A stretch of 64,000 nt of DNA from Capra hircus (lineage: Eukaryota; Chordata; Mammalia; Artiodactyla; Bovidae): contig NC_030836.1 of the NCBI RefSeq assembly GCF_001704415.2, positions 22,542,001 to 22,606,000 of the forward strand. The letters run 5' to 3'. Both the position numbers and the translations under genes were made by a program. The notes under the pieces were generated by a model, which had not been told where the DNA came from, did no database searches, and was given only the letters and a program-made list of their open reading frames with translations. Positions 46,396 through 57,337 of the stretch are shown here, piece after piece. Each line of letters starts with the position of its first letter. Position 1 is the first letter of the stretch.

Positions 46396-49394
46396 AACAA
46401 AGCTAGAGGAGGTGATGGAATTCCAGTTGAGCTATTTCAGTCCTAAAAGATGATGCTGTGAAAGTGCTGCACTCAATATGCCAGCAAATTTGGAAAACTC
46501 AGCAGTGGCCACAGGACTGGAAAAGGTCAGTTTTCATTCCAATCCCAAAGAGAGGCAATGCCAAAGAATGCTCAAATTGCCACACAACTGCACTCATCTC
46601 ACATGCTAGCAAATTAATGATCAAAATTCTCCAAGCCAGGCTTCAACAGTATGTGAACTGTGAACTTCCAAATGTTCAATCTGGATTTAGAAAAAGCAGA
46701 GATACGAGATCAAATTGCCAACATCCACTGGATAATCAAAAAAGCAAGAGAGTTCCAGAAAAGCATCTACTTCAGCTTTATTGACTACGTAAAAGCCTTT
46801 GACTGTATGGATCACAACAAACTGTGGAAAATTCTTACAGAGATGGGAATACCTGACCACCTGACCTGCCTCCTGAGAAATCTGTATGCAGTTCAAGAAG
46901 CAACAGTTAGAAATTGACACAGAAAACAGACTGGTTCCAAATCAGGAAAGGAGTACATCAAGGCTGTATATTTTCACCCTGCTTGTTTAATTTATATGTA
47001 GAATACAGCATATGAAATGCTGGGCTGGATGAAGCACAAGCTGAAATCAAGATAGCTGGGAGAAATATCAATAACCTCAGATAAGCAGATGACACAATCC
47101 GTATGGCAGAAAGTAAAGAAGAACTAAAGAGCCTCTTGATGAAAATGAAACAGGAGAGTGAAAACGTTGGCTTAAAAACTAAGAGAATAGCTTCCAGTTC
47201 CATCACTTCATGGTCAATAGATGGGGAAACAATGGAAACAGTGAGGGACTTTATTTTGGGGGGCTCCAAAATCAACGCAGATGGTGACTGCAGCCATGAA
47301 ATTAAAAGATGCTTGTCCCTTGGAAGAAAAGTTTTGTGCAACTTAGCATATTAAAAAGCAGAGATATTACTTTGCTAACAAAGGTCCGTCTAGTCAAAGC
47401 TTTGGTTTTCTATTAGTCATGTATGGATGTGAGAGTTGGTCTATTAAGAAAGCTGAACACTGAAGAATTGATGCTTTTCAATTGTAGTGTTGGAAAAGAT
47501 TCTTGAGAGTCCCTTGGACTGCAAGGAGATCCAACCTGTCCATTTCATTTATTTATTTATTTTTTACAATTAAACCCAATTTTATTGCTAGTTACTTTAT
47601 TTTTTTTTCTTCTTTTTTAAAAATTTTACTTTATTTTACTTTACAGTACTGTATTGGTTTTGCCATATATCAACATGAATCCACCACGGGTGTACACGTG
47701 TTCCCAATCCTGAACCCCCCTCCCACCACCCTCCCCATACCATCTCTCTGGGTCATCCCAGTGCACCAGCCCCAAGCATCCTGTATCCTGCATCAAATCT
47801 AGACTGGCGATTCATTTCTTGTATGATATTATACATGTTTCAATGCCATTCTCCCAAATCATCCCACCCCCTCCCTCTCCCACAGAGTCCAAAAGACTGT
47901 TCTTTACATCTGTGTCTCTTATGCTGTCTTGCATACAGGATTATCGTTACCATCTTTCTAAATTCCATATATATGTGTTAGTATACTGGATTGGTGTTTT
48001 TCTTTCTGTCTTTCTTCACTCTGTATAATAGGCTCCAGTTTCATCCACCTCATTAGAACTCATTCAAATGTATTCTTTTTAATGGCTGAGTAATACTCCA
48101 TTGTGTGTATGTACCACAGCTTTCTTATCCATTCATCTGCTGATGGACATCTAGGTTGCTTCCATGTCCTGGCTATGATGAACAGTGCCGTGATGAACAT
48201 TGGGGTACACGTTGTCTCTTTCAATTCTGGTTTCCTCATTGTGTGTGCCCAGAAGTGGGATTGCTGGGTCATAAGGCAGTTCTATTTCCAGTTTTTTAAG
48301 GAATCTCCACACTGTTTTCCATAGTGACTGTACTAGTTTGCATTCCCACCAACAGTGTAGGAGGGTTCCCTTTTCTCCACACCCTCTCCAGCATTTATTG
48401 CTTGTAGACTTTTGGATCGCAGCCATTCTGACTGGTATGAAATGGTACCTCATTGTGGTTTTGATTTGCATTTCTCTGATAATGAGTGATGTTGAGCATC
48501 TTTTCATGTGTTTGTTAGCCATCCGTATGTCTTCTTTGGAGAAATGTCTATTTAGTTCTTTGGCCCATTTTTTGATTGGGTCGCTTATTTTTCTGGAATT
48601 GAGCTGCAGGAGTTGCTTGTATATTTTTGAGATTAGTTGTCAGTTGCTTCATTTGCTATTATTTTCTCCCATTCTGAAGGCTGTCTTTTCACCTTGCTTA
48701 TAGCTTCCTTTGTTGTGCAAAAGCTTTTAATTTTAATTAGGTCCCATTTGTTTATTTTTGCTTTTATTTCCAGGGTTCTGGGAGGTGAATCATAGAGGAT
48801 CCTGCTGTGATTTATGTTGGAGAGTGTTTTGCCTATGTTTTCCTCTAGGAGTTTTATAGTTTCTGGTCTTACATTTAGATCTTTAATCCATTTTGAGTTT
48901 ATTTTTGTGTGTGGTGTTAGAAAGTGATCTAGTTTCATTCTTTTATAAGTGGTTGACCAGTTTTCCCAGCACCACTTGTTAAAGAGATTGTCTTTAATCC
49001 GTTGTATATTCTTGCTTCCTTTGTCGAAGATAAGGTGTCCATAGGTGTGTGGATTTATCTCTGGGCTTTCTATTTTGTTCCATTGATCTACAACCATTCC
49101 ATTTTAAAGGAAACCAACTCTGAATATTCATTGGAAGGACTGATGCTGAAACTCCAATACTTTGGCCACCTGATGGGAAGAACTGACTCATTGGAAAAGA
49201 CCCTGATGCTCAGAAAGATTGAAGGTAGGAAGAGAAGGGGACAACAGAGGATGAGATGGTTGGATGGCATTACCAACTCGATAGACATGAGTTTGAGCAA
49301 GCTCTGGGAGTTGGTGATAGATAGGGAGGCCTGGAATGCTTCAGTCCATGAGGTCACAAAGAGTCATACATGACTGAGTGACTGAATTGAACTG
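46396..49394 (+). mobile_element. BovB LINE, sense segment with defective RT
   Basis: Sense BovB covering the RT domain from the upstream finger region (ALISHAS, QSGFRK), the motif A region at about 46775-46805 (FIDYVKAFDC) and the C-terminal region. The catalytic box reads stop-ADD: the Tyr codon is TAA at 47082-47084. The element is split by a young L1 at 47546-49090, resumes at 49105 and ends gactgaattgaactg. The TSD agtgtgtat is at 45747-45755 and 49395-49403. Confidence 0.9.
47546..49090 (-). mobile_element. Young L1, 5'-truncated, inside BovB
   Basis: Antisense L1 of about 1.5 kb: A-tail as T-rich tract, 3' UTR with the common terminus (tgaatccaccacgggtgtac), and ORF2 C-terminal half. 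Minus frames 48151-48522 (ARTWKQ/HHSQDMEAT region, CWRGCGEKGTLLHCWWEC zinc-knuckle-like Cys-rich end) and 48633-49097 (connection region) show frameshifts. Diverged TSD caacctgtccattt (47532-47545) and caaccattccattt (49091-49104), 12 of 14. RT core and ORF1 absent. Confidence 0.92.
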
Positions 49395-49403
49395 AGTGTG
49401 TAT

Positions 49404-49624
49404 GAGTTTCCCTGGTGGCCCAGATGGTGGAGAATCTGTCTGCAATGCAGGAGACCTGGGTTCAATACCTGGGTTGGGAAGATCCTCTGGAGGAGGGCAT
49501 GGCAACCCACTCCACTATTCTTGCCTGAAGAATCCCCATGGACAGAGGGGCTGGCAGGCTATGGTCCATGGGGTCGCAAAGAGTCGAACACAACAAAGTA
49601 ACTAAGCACAGCATGGCAAAGCAT
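49404..49624 (+). mobile_element. Bov-tA SINE at the BovB target site
   Basis: Sense full-length copy (gtggcccagatggtggagaa head, ggttcaatacctggg, body, tail to about 49624). It starts right after the second agtgtgtat and is followed by agcgtgtat (49625-49633), an 8-of-9 third copy. Confidence 0.92.
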
Positions 49625-49865
49625 AGCGTGTATATGTTAAAACCAAAGTCCTAATTTATGCTTTGTCCCTTTCTCCTTTGGTAACAGTATTTTGTTTTCT
49701 ATGTCTTTGGGTCTATTTCTGTTGTGCATATAAGTTCATTTGTATTTCATTAGATTGCAGTATAATTGATATCACATGATATTTTAAAATATATTTGCTA
49801 ACTCTTATAATAAGTAAAACCTGAAGCTATTTTGATTGGGATTATGATAAATCTACAGGTCATTT

Positions 49866-50004
49866 GCCTGGAGTCAGAAATGGTAACATACTCCAGTATT
49901 CCTGCCTGGAAAATTCCATGGTCAGAGAGGCCTGGCAGGCTATGGTTCATGGGGTTGCCGACAGTCATACATGACTGAGCATGCATGCATGCATGCATTC
50001 ACAC
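49866..50004 (+). mobile_element. Bov-tA SINE 3' half with GCAT repeat tail
   Basis: Sense body gcctggagtcagaaatggta to gtcatacatgactgagcatg, then (gcat)n. TSD acaggtcattt at 49855-49865 and 50005-50015. Confidence 0.9.
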
Positions 50005-50015
50005 ACAGGTCATTT

Positions 50016-50757
50016 AATGCAAACTAGTACAGCCACTATGGAGAACAGTGTGGAGATTTCTTAAAAAACTGGAAATAGAACTGCCATACAACCCAGCAAA
50101 CCCACTGCTGGGCATACACACCGAGGAAACCAGAATTGAAAGAGACACGTGTACCCCAGTGTTCATCACAGCACTGTTTACAATAGCCAGGACGTGGAAG
50201 CAACCTAGATGTCCATCAGCAGATGAATGGGTAAGGAAGCTGCGGTACCTATACACAATGGAGTATTACTCAGCCATTAAAAAGAATACATTTGAATGAG
50301 TTCTAATGAGGTGGATGAAACTGGAGCCTATTATACAAAGTGAAGTAAGTCAGAAAGAAAAACACCAATACAGTATACTAACGCATATACATGGAATTTA
50401 GAAAGATGGTAACAATGACCCTATGTGTGAGACAGCAAAAGTGACACAGATGTAAAGAACAGAACTTTGGACTCTGTGGGAGAAGGCGAGGGTGGGATGC
50501 TTTGAGAGACTAGCATTGAAACACATATATTATCATATGTGAAACCGATCTCCAGTCCAGGTTTGATGCATGAGACAGGGTTCTCAGGGCTGGGGCACTG
50601 GGATGGCCCTGAGGGATAGGATGGAGTGGAAGCTGGGAGGGGGTTTCAGGATGGTGAATGCATGTACACCCATGGCTGATTCATGTCAATATAGGGCAAA
50701 AACTACTACAATATTGTAAAGTAATTAGCCTCCAATTAAAATAAATAAATTAAAAAA
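50016..50757 (+). mobile_element. Young L1 3' end (ORF2 terminus plus 3' UTR)
   Basis: Sense L1: the frame 50048-50299 encodes the ORF2p C-terminus (ARTWKQPRCPSADEWVRKL), then the 3' UTR with cacccatggctgattcatgt, attgtaaagtaattagcctc and an A-rich tail. No clear TSD. Confidence 0.9.
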
Positions 50758-50929
50758 ATACAGAGACTCACAATCCATCAAAATTATATACCACTCAATT
50801 TGTTTAGGTCCTATTTAATTTTTATTGCTTTATACATTAATATTTCAGTGCCTCACATATATTTTGTAAAGTTTATTTTTAATTTTTTGCAATTTTATTT
50901 TGTTTTCCATTTGTTGTTGTTGGTGGTGG
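50758..50929. other. AT-rich filler with GTT/GGT run
   Basis: AT-rich DNA; a short GTT then GGT run lies at about 50912-50935. Confidence 0.4.
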
Positions 50930-51165
50930 TGGTGTGGTATTGAGGAGCTCAATAGATTGCCTATATTCAGCCTTGTCTCCTGCCAGGACTTGGTACATAA
51001 TTTGTAGGGCTATGTGCAAAATAAAATGATGGAGTTCTTTGTGAAAAGTTCAAGATAGTGACGGCAGAGCATTAAACCAAATATAGGGCATATCTGAGCA
51101 TGGGACCTAGTGCAACTGCATAGATTATATGACAATGAAGCCCATCCTGTCTTCTACAATATTGC
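50930..51165. other. Probable ancient repeat, family unnamed
   Basis: Contains recurrent phrases (ggacttggtacataatttgt, agggctatgtgcaaaataaa, agcattaaaccaaatatagg, tagtgcaactgcatag) of an old mammalian repeat. I cannot name it safely. Confidence 0.4.
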
Positions 51166-51739
51166 TAAATTCATTCATTAACTTAAGTAGAGATATTTGG
51201 TAGATAACTGAGATTTTCTATATAAATGATACTTTGCCTGTAAAAAATTTTGACTTTATTTGTTCGTTCCCAATCCACATTATTGTGCAGACTAGACCCT
51301 CCAGTTAACTTCTTTTCAGTATAATGTTGAATGGAAGTAGTGAGAGTAGGCAGATTTGCTTTCATCCCATCTTCAAAGAATTATATTAAGTCTACTTCTG
51401 CCTTTCAATTGTTCATTTGCATTTAATGTAATTATTGATATTGTTGGCTTTATGTTATATCGTTATTTCTTTGCTGCATCTCTTTTGACTTTGTTCACTT
51501 GGCTCTTTTTTCATTAAAGCATATTTTGGTATCCTATGTTATCTTCTCTATTGGGTTATCGGTCATACTTGCTTTATTTTAAGTTGCTCCAGAGCTTAAA
51601 ATATGTATCTTTATTGACTACAATCTAATTTCAGAAAAGATTATACCATTTTGCATGTAATATGAGATGATTAAAGCAGCACCCTTGCACTTTGTCACTT
51701 TGGTCTGTTGCGGTTTTGTTGCCATACATCTATACAAAC

Positions 51740-52555
51740 TTGTTGTTCAGTCACCCAGTTGTGTCTGACTCTTTGCAACCCCAAGGACTGCACATGGCAG
51801 ACCTCCCTGTCCCGTACCATCTCCCAGAGTTTGCCCAAGTTCATGTTCCTTGCACTGGTGATGCCATTCAGCCATCTCACCCTCCGATGCCCTCCTCTCC
51901 TTCTGCCCTCAATCGTTCCCAACATCAGGGACTTTTCCAATGAGTCGTCTGTTCACATCACAAGACCAAAATACTGGAGCTTCAGCTTCAGCATTAGTCC
52001 TTCCAGTGAATATTCAGGCTTGATCTGCCTTAAGATTGACTGACTTGATCCCCTTGCTGTCCAAGAGACTCTCAAGAGTCTTCAGTACCACAGTTTGAAG
52101 GCATTAATTCTTTGGCATTCTGCCTTCTTTACGATCCAGCTCTCACCACCATACGTGACTACTGGGAAGACCATAGCCTTGACTATATGGACCTTTGTTG
52201 GCAGAGCAACGTCTCTGCTTTTCCGCACAGTCTAGGTTTGTCATCGCTTTCCTGGCAAGAAGCAATCGTCTTCTGATTTCATGGCTGCAGTCACCATCTG
52301 CAGTGATTTTTTAGCCCAAGAAGAGGAAATCTGTCACTACTTCCACTTTTCCCCTTCTATTTGCCATCCATTAATGGGACTGGATGCCACGATCTTAGTA
52401 TTTTTTAATATTTAGTCTTAAGCTGGCTATTTAACTCTCCGGCTTCACCCTCATCAAGAGGCTCTTTAGTCCCTCTTAGCTTCCTGCCATTAGAGTGGTA
52501 TCATCCACATATCTGAGGCTGTTGAGATCATAGCTACACAAGCTATGAACCCTAT
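51740..52555 (-). mobile_element. BovB LINE 3' part (older type)
   Basis: Antisense and clearly more diverged than the others: starts ttgttgttcagtcacccagt, passes the C-terminal region (51695-51940 minus frame with RRRGGHRRVRWLNGITS) and reaches the region just after the RT palm near 52500. Frames are broken. Confidence 0.88.
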
Positions 52556-53060
52556 TTTATATTGTTCCTGTTTTTACTTTAAGTGGTCAATTATTTCAGT
52601 GACATGAAAATATATATTTACTTTATATACAAATATATTCCATATAAATTTTTATGTTTACACAACTTTATACATTATTTACATTTTATATTTACCTTTA
52701 TATGTATGCTTATATGTAGTGTTTCCACCTAATTTTATTTACCTTTAACCTAAAGAATACACTCACATATAACACGCTGACACAGTTCTACCCTACAAAG
52801 TAGTTGCAAATATTGTGCCAATGAATATTTTATTTCCCTGAACAATTTGCAGTGTAAGTAGCTAAATATAGAATTTCAGGTTTACAGAGGTTTTTTTTTT
52901 TTTTTTTTGCTATTTTGTTAGCACTTTAAGGATGAAGATGTCATTTCATAGTTTTTTTTCTCTTTTATGTTATTTCTGGTGAATAGTCAGCTATCATTCT
53001 TACTGTTTTACCGATGAATATAATGTGGTTTTTTTTTCACCAATGAGAATGTGATCGCAC
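52556..53060 (-). mobile_element. Possible old L1 fragment
   Basis: AT-rich with weak antisense L1 resemblance (ttccctgaacaatttgcagt, ggatgaagatgtcatttcat, agctatcattcttactgttt). A T-run lies at about 52890-52908. Confidence 0.4.
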
Positions 53061-54242
53061 TACCATTTTTGCCGATAGCAGTAACATTTCTTCTCTAATT
53101 CAGAATTCTGATTTTTTTCAGATGAAAAATCCACCACAGTTTCTGTGTACCTCATCACCTGTCCCAGGACTTACCCCTAGTGAGCTGAGGGTCCTCATCT
53201 CCAGTGAATTTTTGAGAAGCAGACAGCAAGGGTAACTGACAACGCCAGTGAAGATTATCTCCATTTCAACATGTTTGAGATATTGCCCGTGTATTGTCAA
53301 TATGCACAATCCAGAGAATACCCACAATGATTATGTGTGTATCTGCCTGTTGGGTAGTGATGTACCAAAGTTAGGTGTCAAGGATTTGGTGGGAGCAGTT
53401 TGTTGCAACAAAAAGGAGTGTTTTTTTCACTGACTTTGACTTTCTTTAGGATGCCTGGTACATAAAGATAACAAAAAGTGAATTTTGGTGATTTTTAATA
53501 CCATTTGTAAATGATCTACAGACATAGCATCCTCTTTTATCAGTTCTGCCTCCCTGGATTTGCCACAAATGCCAGGTGCCCTCTAGTGCCTTCTTTAGGC
53601 ATGAAATTTTGGAAATGATTCTCATACAATTATGTCAGCTACGACCATGATCACAGAACACTAATATGAATATTTGGGACAGAGACACTGTTTCTGAGTT
53701 GTGAGTTACATTGAAAGAAATGTAACTAGGACAACAATGATTAGCATCTCTACAAAGCTTTCTGGAGAAGAAAAGGAAACTGGCTCAGACAGGTTGATAA
53801 CTATTCATAATCAGTCAGATGAAGCATTGAAAGTAGACTTAAGTCCAGATATGAAGTTCCCAAAGTCTGTATCCCTAAAGCCTAGACTGTATGGCTCTTC
53901 TGAAGCCCCAGTTATCTGTGAAATTCCAACCACTTCTTTAATCTTCCAGGCTCTTAGTTTCAGTTCCTGTAAGGTAATATTATTATTGTGTCTTACAGAT
54001 CCCACAGAGATTAGATGAAACAGGATAAAGACCTTAATACAAGGAATGAATTTTTCAATGGTTCTTAATAAAGAGATTGTCTTTTTTTTAATTTTTGCAT
54101 TCCAGGATCAACGATTGATGGGGAAAAAAATAGGACAAGCTTGCAATCTGATCACTGTCAAAGCCTTTTGCTATTTCTCCTAAATGCATTTGCAAAGTGT
54201 TTCTTCACTATTTCTCTCTTTTCTGAGTTGGCACATAGCACC
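53061..54242. other. unique DNA, no gene supported
   Basis: The 105-codon plus frame 53701-54018 has no recognised domain. The stretch 53790-53890 is faintly MIR-like but too weak to call. Confidence 0.4.
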
Positions 54243-54252
54243 AAGCATCTTG

Positions 54253-54533
54253 CTGCTGCTGCTGCTGCTGCTAAGTCGCTCCAGTCCTGTCCGACTCTGT
54301 GTGACCCCATAGACGGCAGCCCACCAGGCTCCCTCGTCCCGGGGATTCTCCAGGAAAGAACACTGGAGTGGGTTGCCATTTCCTTCTCCAATGCATGAAA
54401 GTGAAAAGTGAAAGTGAAGTCGCTCAGTCTTGCCTGACTCTTAGTGACCCCATGGACTGCAGCCTACCAGGCTTCCCCGTCCATGGGATTTTCCAGGCAA
54501 GAGTACTGGAGTGGGGTGCCTTTGCCTTCTCCA
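54253..54533 (-). mobile_element. BOV-A2 SINE, full length
   Basis: Antisense dimer with GCT tail. Perfect 10-bp TSD aagcatcttg at 54243-54252 and 54534-54543. Confidence 0.95.
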
Positions 54534-54573
54534 AAGCATCTTGAGTTGTTTCAAATAAGGGGACTTCTCAGGA

Positions 54574-54624
54574 ATTTATTCATGGAAATAAGTTTTATTA
54601 AACGTTTTATTTCCATGAATAAAT
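54574..54624. repeat. 18-bp perfect inverted repeat (hairpin)
   Basis: atttattcatggaaataa (54574-54591) and its exact reverse complement (54607-54624) separated by 15 bases. It could form an 18-bp stem-loop. Confidence 0.9.
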
Positions 54625-54677
54625 AAAAATTGGAGATAAATTTTCCCCCAGTTTTATTGAGATTTAATTGACATGTA

Positions 54678-54882
54678 CCCATCCCATATGGCTCAGATGG
54701 TAAAGTGTCTGCCTTACAATGCGGGAGACCCAGGTTCGATCCCTGGACCGGGAAGTACCCCTGGAGAAGGAAATGGCAACCCACTGCAGTATCTTGCCTG
54801 GAAAATCCCATGGATGGAGGAGCCTGGTAGGCTACAGTCCATGGGGTCATAAAGAGTCAGACAGGACTGAGCAACTTCACTC
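54678..54882 (+). mobile_element. Bov-tA SINE
   Basis: Sense copy with an intact B-box region ggttcgatccctgg and A-box region ggctcagatggtaaagtgt. Perfect 12-bp TSD aattgacatgta at 54666-54677 and 54883-54894. Confidence 0.95.
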
Positions 54883-55392
54883 AATTGACATGTAATAGTG
54901 TGTAAGTTATAAGGTGTACAATGTGTTATTTGATATACTTATTATTGATATTGAGAAATTATTTCCATGGTAGTGTTAGTTAACATTTCTATTGCCTCAC
55001 TTGGTTACCATTTATTTTTTGTGGTCAGAATAATTAAGATCCATTCTCTTAGTAATTCCAACTATGTAGTACAATATGGTTAACTATGATCACGATATTA
55101 CACATGAGCTCTTCAGAATGTTTTCATCTTATACCTTCAAGTGTATATACCCACTGATGAACATTTCCTCATTTCCCTCACCTTCCAGCCCCTGGAAACT
55201 AACATTCTACTCACTCTTTCTGTGAGTCTGTCTTCTTTGATTCCATATATAAGTGAGATCATACAATATCTGTCTTTCTATATTTGCCATTTCACTGAGC
55301 ACAGTGACCTCAAGGTTCTTCTGTGTTGTTGCAAAATGCAGAATTTCCTCCTTTCTCATGACTTGATAATATTCAGTTGCGCTCAGTGTATA

Positions 55393-55742
55393 CAGTTGAC
55401 CTTTGAACAATTAGAAATATTATTGTTTAGGGGTACCAAGCATGACAACCCACTCCAGTATTCTTGCCTAGAGAATCCCATGGACTATAGCCTGTCAGGC
55501 TTCTCTGTCCATGGGGTCACAAGAGTTAGACATGACTTAGCAACTAAACCGCCACCACCAAGCCCTCCAGCAGTCAAACATCTCAGTGTAAGTTTATAGT
55601 CAGCTTCCTTATCTGCAGTTCTATTGCACATCTACAGACTCAACCAAGTGTGTATTGTGTGGTACTGTAGTATTATTGAAAAAAATATCTGCTTATAAGT
55701 GGACCCACGCAATTCAAACCCATGTTGTTGAAGGGTCAACTG
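55393..55742. mobile_element. MER2 (Tigger-type) DNA transposon with both ends
   Basis: The left end cagttgacctttgaacaa and right end ttgttgaagggtcaactg are inverted repeats (one mismatch plus drift). TA dinucleotides at 55391-55392 and 55743-55744 are the mariner-type target duplication. Inserted in the old L1; a SINE (55442-55556) sits inside. Non-autonomous and without transposase. Confidence 0.88.
55442..55556 (+). mobile_element. Bov-tA/Bov-A SINE 3' half in MER2
   Basis: Sense body acaacccactccagtattct to agacatgacttagcaacta. TSD accaagc at 55435-55441 and 55557-55563. Confidence 0.88.
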
Positions 55743-55899
55743 TACATGTAGATATTTAAGTATATATCTCACATCTTTTTTATCTATTGTCTATAGATAG
55801 ATGTTTGGGTTGTTTCCATATCTTGACTACTGTGAATAAACTGCAGTAAACATGCGGGTAGATATCTCTGATAACATTTTCATTTTGTTTATCTGGTAC

Positions 55900-56003
55900 T
55901 TCAGCTGGTGAAGAATCCACTTGCAATGCAGAAAATTCCAACTCAATTCCTGGGTTGGGAAGATCTCCTGGAGAAGGGATAGGCTACCCCACTCCAGTAT
56001 CCT
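55900..56003 (+). mobile_element. Bov-tA SINE, 5' half only
   Basis: Sense head and first body part (acttcagctggtgaagaatc, cctgggttgggaagatctcc, ccactccagtatccttgg). It stops where the next SINE starts. Confidence 0.8.
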
Positions 56004-56203
56004 TGGGCTCCCCTAGTGGCTCAGCTGATAAAGAATCTGCCTGCAGTGCAGGAGACCTGGGTTTGATCCCTGGATTGAGAAGATCCCCTGGAGAAGGGTT
56101 AGGCTACCTACCCACTCCAGTATTCTGGCCTGGAGAATTCCATTGACTGGATGGGCCATGGGGTCGCAAAGCGTTGGACATGACTGAGTGACTTTCCTTT
56201 TCA
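56004..56203 (+). mobile_element. Bov-tA SINE, full length
   Basis: Sense: gtggctcagctgataaagaa, ggtttgatccctgg, body and tail gttggacatgactgagtgac. Directly abuts the half copy before it, giving a head-to-tail pair inside the old L1. Confidence 0.92.
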
Positions 56204-56525
56204 TATACCCAGAAGTGGGATTGCTGGACCAGTAACACGTTAGTTCTATCTCAAACTTTTTGAGAAACCTCCATATTGTTTGCCATAGTGGCTGCACCAA
56301 TTTATATTGTCACCAACAGTACCCAAGGTTTCCCTTTTCTCCACAAAGTGTATCTTTGCCACACTTTTTATCTTTAGTCTTTTTGATAAAGGCCATTCTA
56401 ACTAATAGACATAAGATGATAGCTCATTGTAGTTGTGATTTGCAATTCCATGATGATTAGTGACATTGGACAACTTTTCATGTTCCCGTGGGTCACGTGT
56501 ATTTCTTCCTCTTAAAAAGTATCCA

Positions 56526-56650
56526 TTCAGTGGAGAAGGAAATGGCAACCCACTCCACTATTATCTGGGAAAGCCCATGGACAGAGGAGCCTAATGGGCT
56601 ACAGTCCACAGACACAAAAGAGTCAGATATGACTTAGCAACTAATCAACA
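56526..56650 (+). mobile_element. Bov-tA/Bov-A SINE 3' half
   Basis: Sense body ggagaaggaaatggcaaccc to gtcagatatgacttagcaac with small deletions. Followed by about 85 bp of unassigned sequence before the L1 resumes near 56735. Confidence 0.85.
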
Positions 56651-57337
56651 CCAACAGGAAAACTCACAGGAGACCTTCAGTGGCTCACAGCCCTGAGACT
56701 GGATATCTTGTGGACAACAACAACAAAACTATCCGTTTAGATCCTCTGGCCATTTTTCAGTCAGATTGTTTTATGTTTTTGTTTTTTTTGCCATCGAGCT
56801 GTATGAATTTCTTATCTATTTTGGCTATTAACCCCTTCTCAGATATATGGTTTACAATTTTTTTTTTCTCATTCCATAGGTTGCTTGGTAATTCTGATTG
56901 CTTCTTTTGCTATGAAGAAGATTTTTAGTTTGATGAAGTAGCAGTAGACCCACTTATTTATTTCTGCTATTGTTGATTCTGCTTGGTGTGTCATATTCAA
57001 AATATATTTATATTGCCAAGACCAATGTCAAGAAGTTTTGCCTCTGTGTTTCCTTCTGGTTTCAGGTCTCTTATTCAAGTGTTTAATTGATTTCAAGTTA
57101 ATTTTTGTGAGTGGTATAAAATAGACACAGTTTTATTTTTCTGCATATGATTTGGTTTTTCTAACACCACTTAATGAGGAGAATATCCTTTCACGATTGA
57201 GTAGACTTGCCTCCCGTGACAAATATTAGTTGATTGCATACATAAGGATTTATTTCTGGACTCTTAATTGTGTTCCATGGGTCTATGTGTCTATTTTTTT
57301 GTTACTAGTTATATATTCTTTTGATTACTACATTTTT

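Larger units (their letters stand above)
45482..49810 (-). mobile_element. Second L1 (3' end), interrupted at its own TA tract
   Basis: Antisense L1 3' UTR at 45482-45755 (ttactgaagtataattgttt, aggtccctgttggttatttt, then TA repeats and gtagtgtgtat). It resumes at about 49625-49790 (agcgtgtatatgttaaaacc, caaagtcctaatttatgc, ttgttttctatgtctttggg). A BovB and a Bov-tA occupy the gap. Confidence 0.8.
43490..51665 (-). mobile_element. Old L1 hosting a multi-layer insertion nest
   Basis: Antisense L1: 3' region at about 43490-44537, then ORF2 text at 44881-45478 (ccaattgttctagcaccact at about 45221, tctattctgttccatgtctc at about 45336). The same ORF2 order resumes at about 49815 (attttgattgggattatgat) and again at about 51210-51660 (cttttcagtataatgttgaa). 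Everything between is later insertion. Part of 43620-43790 is unassigned. No frame survives. Confidence 0.7.

Noticed and set aside
50048..50299. Frame with a plausible conserved protein
   Set aside because: It is the L1 ORF2p C-terminus, not a host gene.
53701..54018. 105-codon plus frame as an exon
   Set aside because: No domain, no supported splice context, and the middle is faintly MIR-like.
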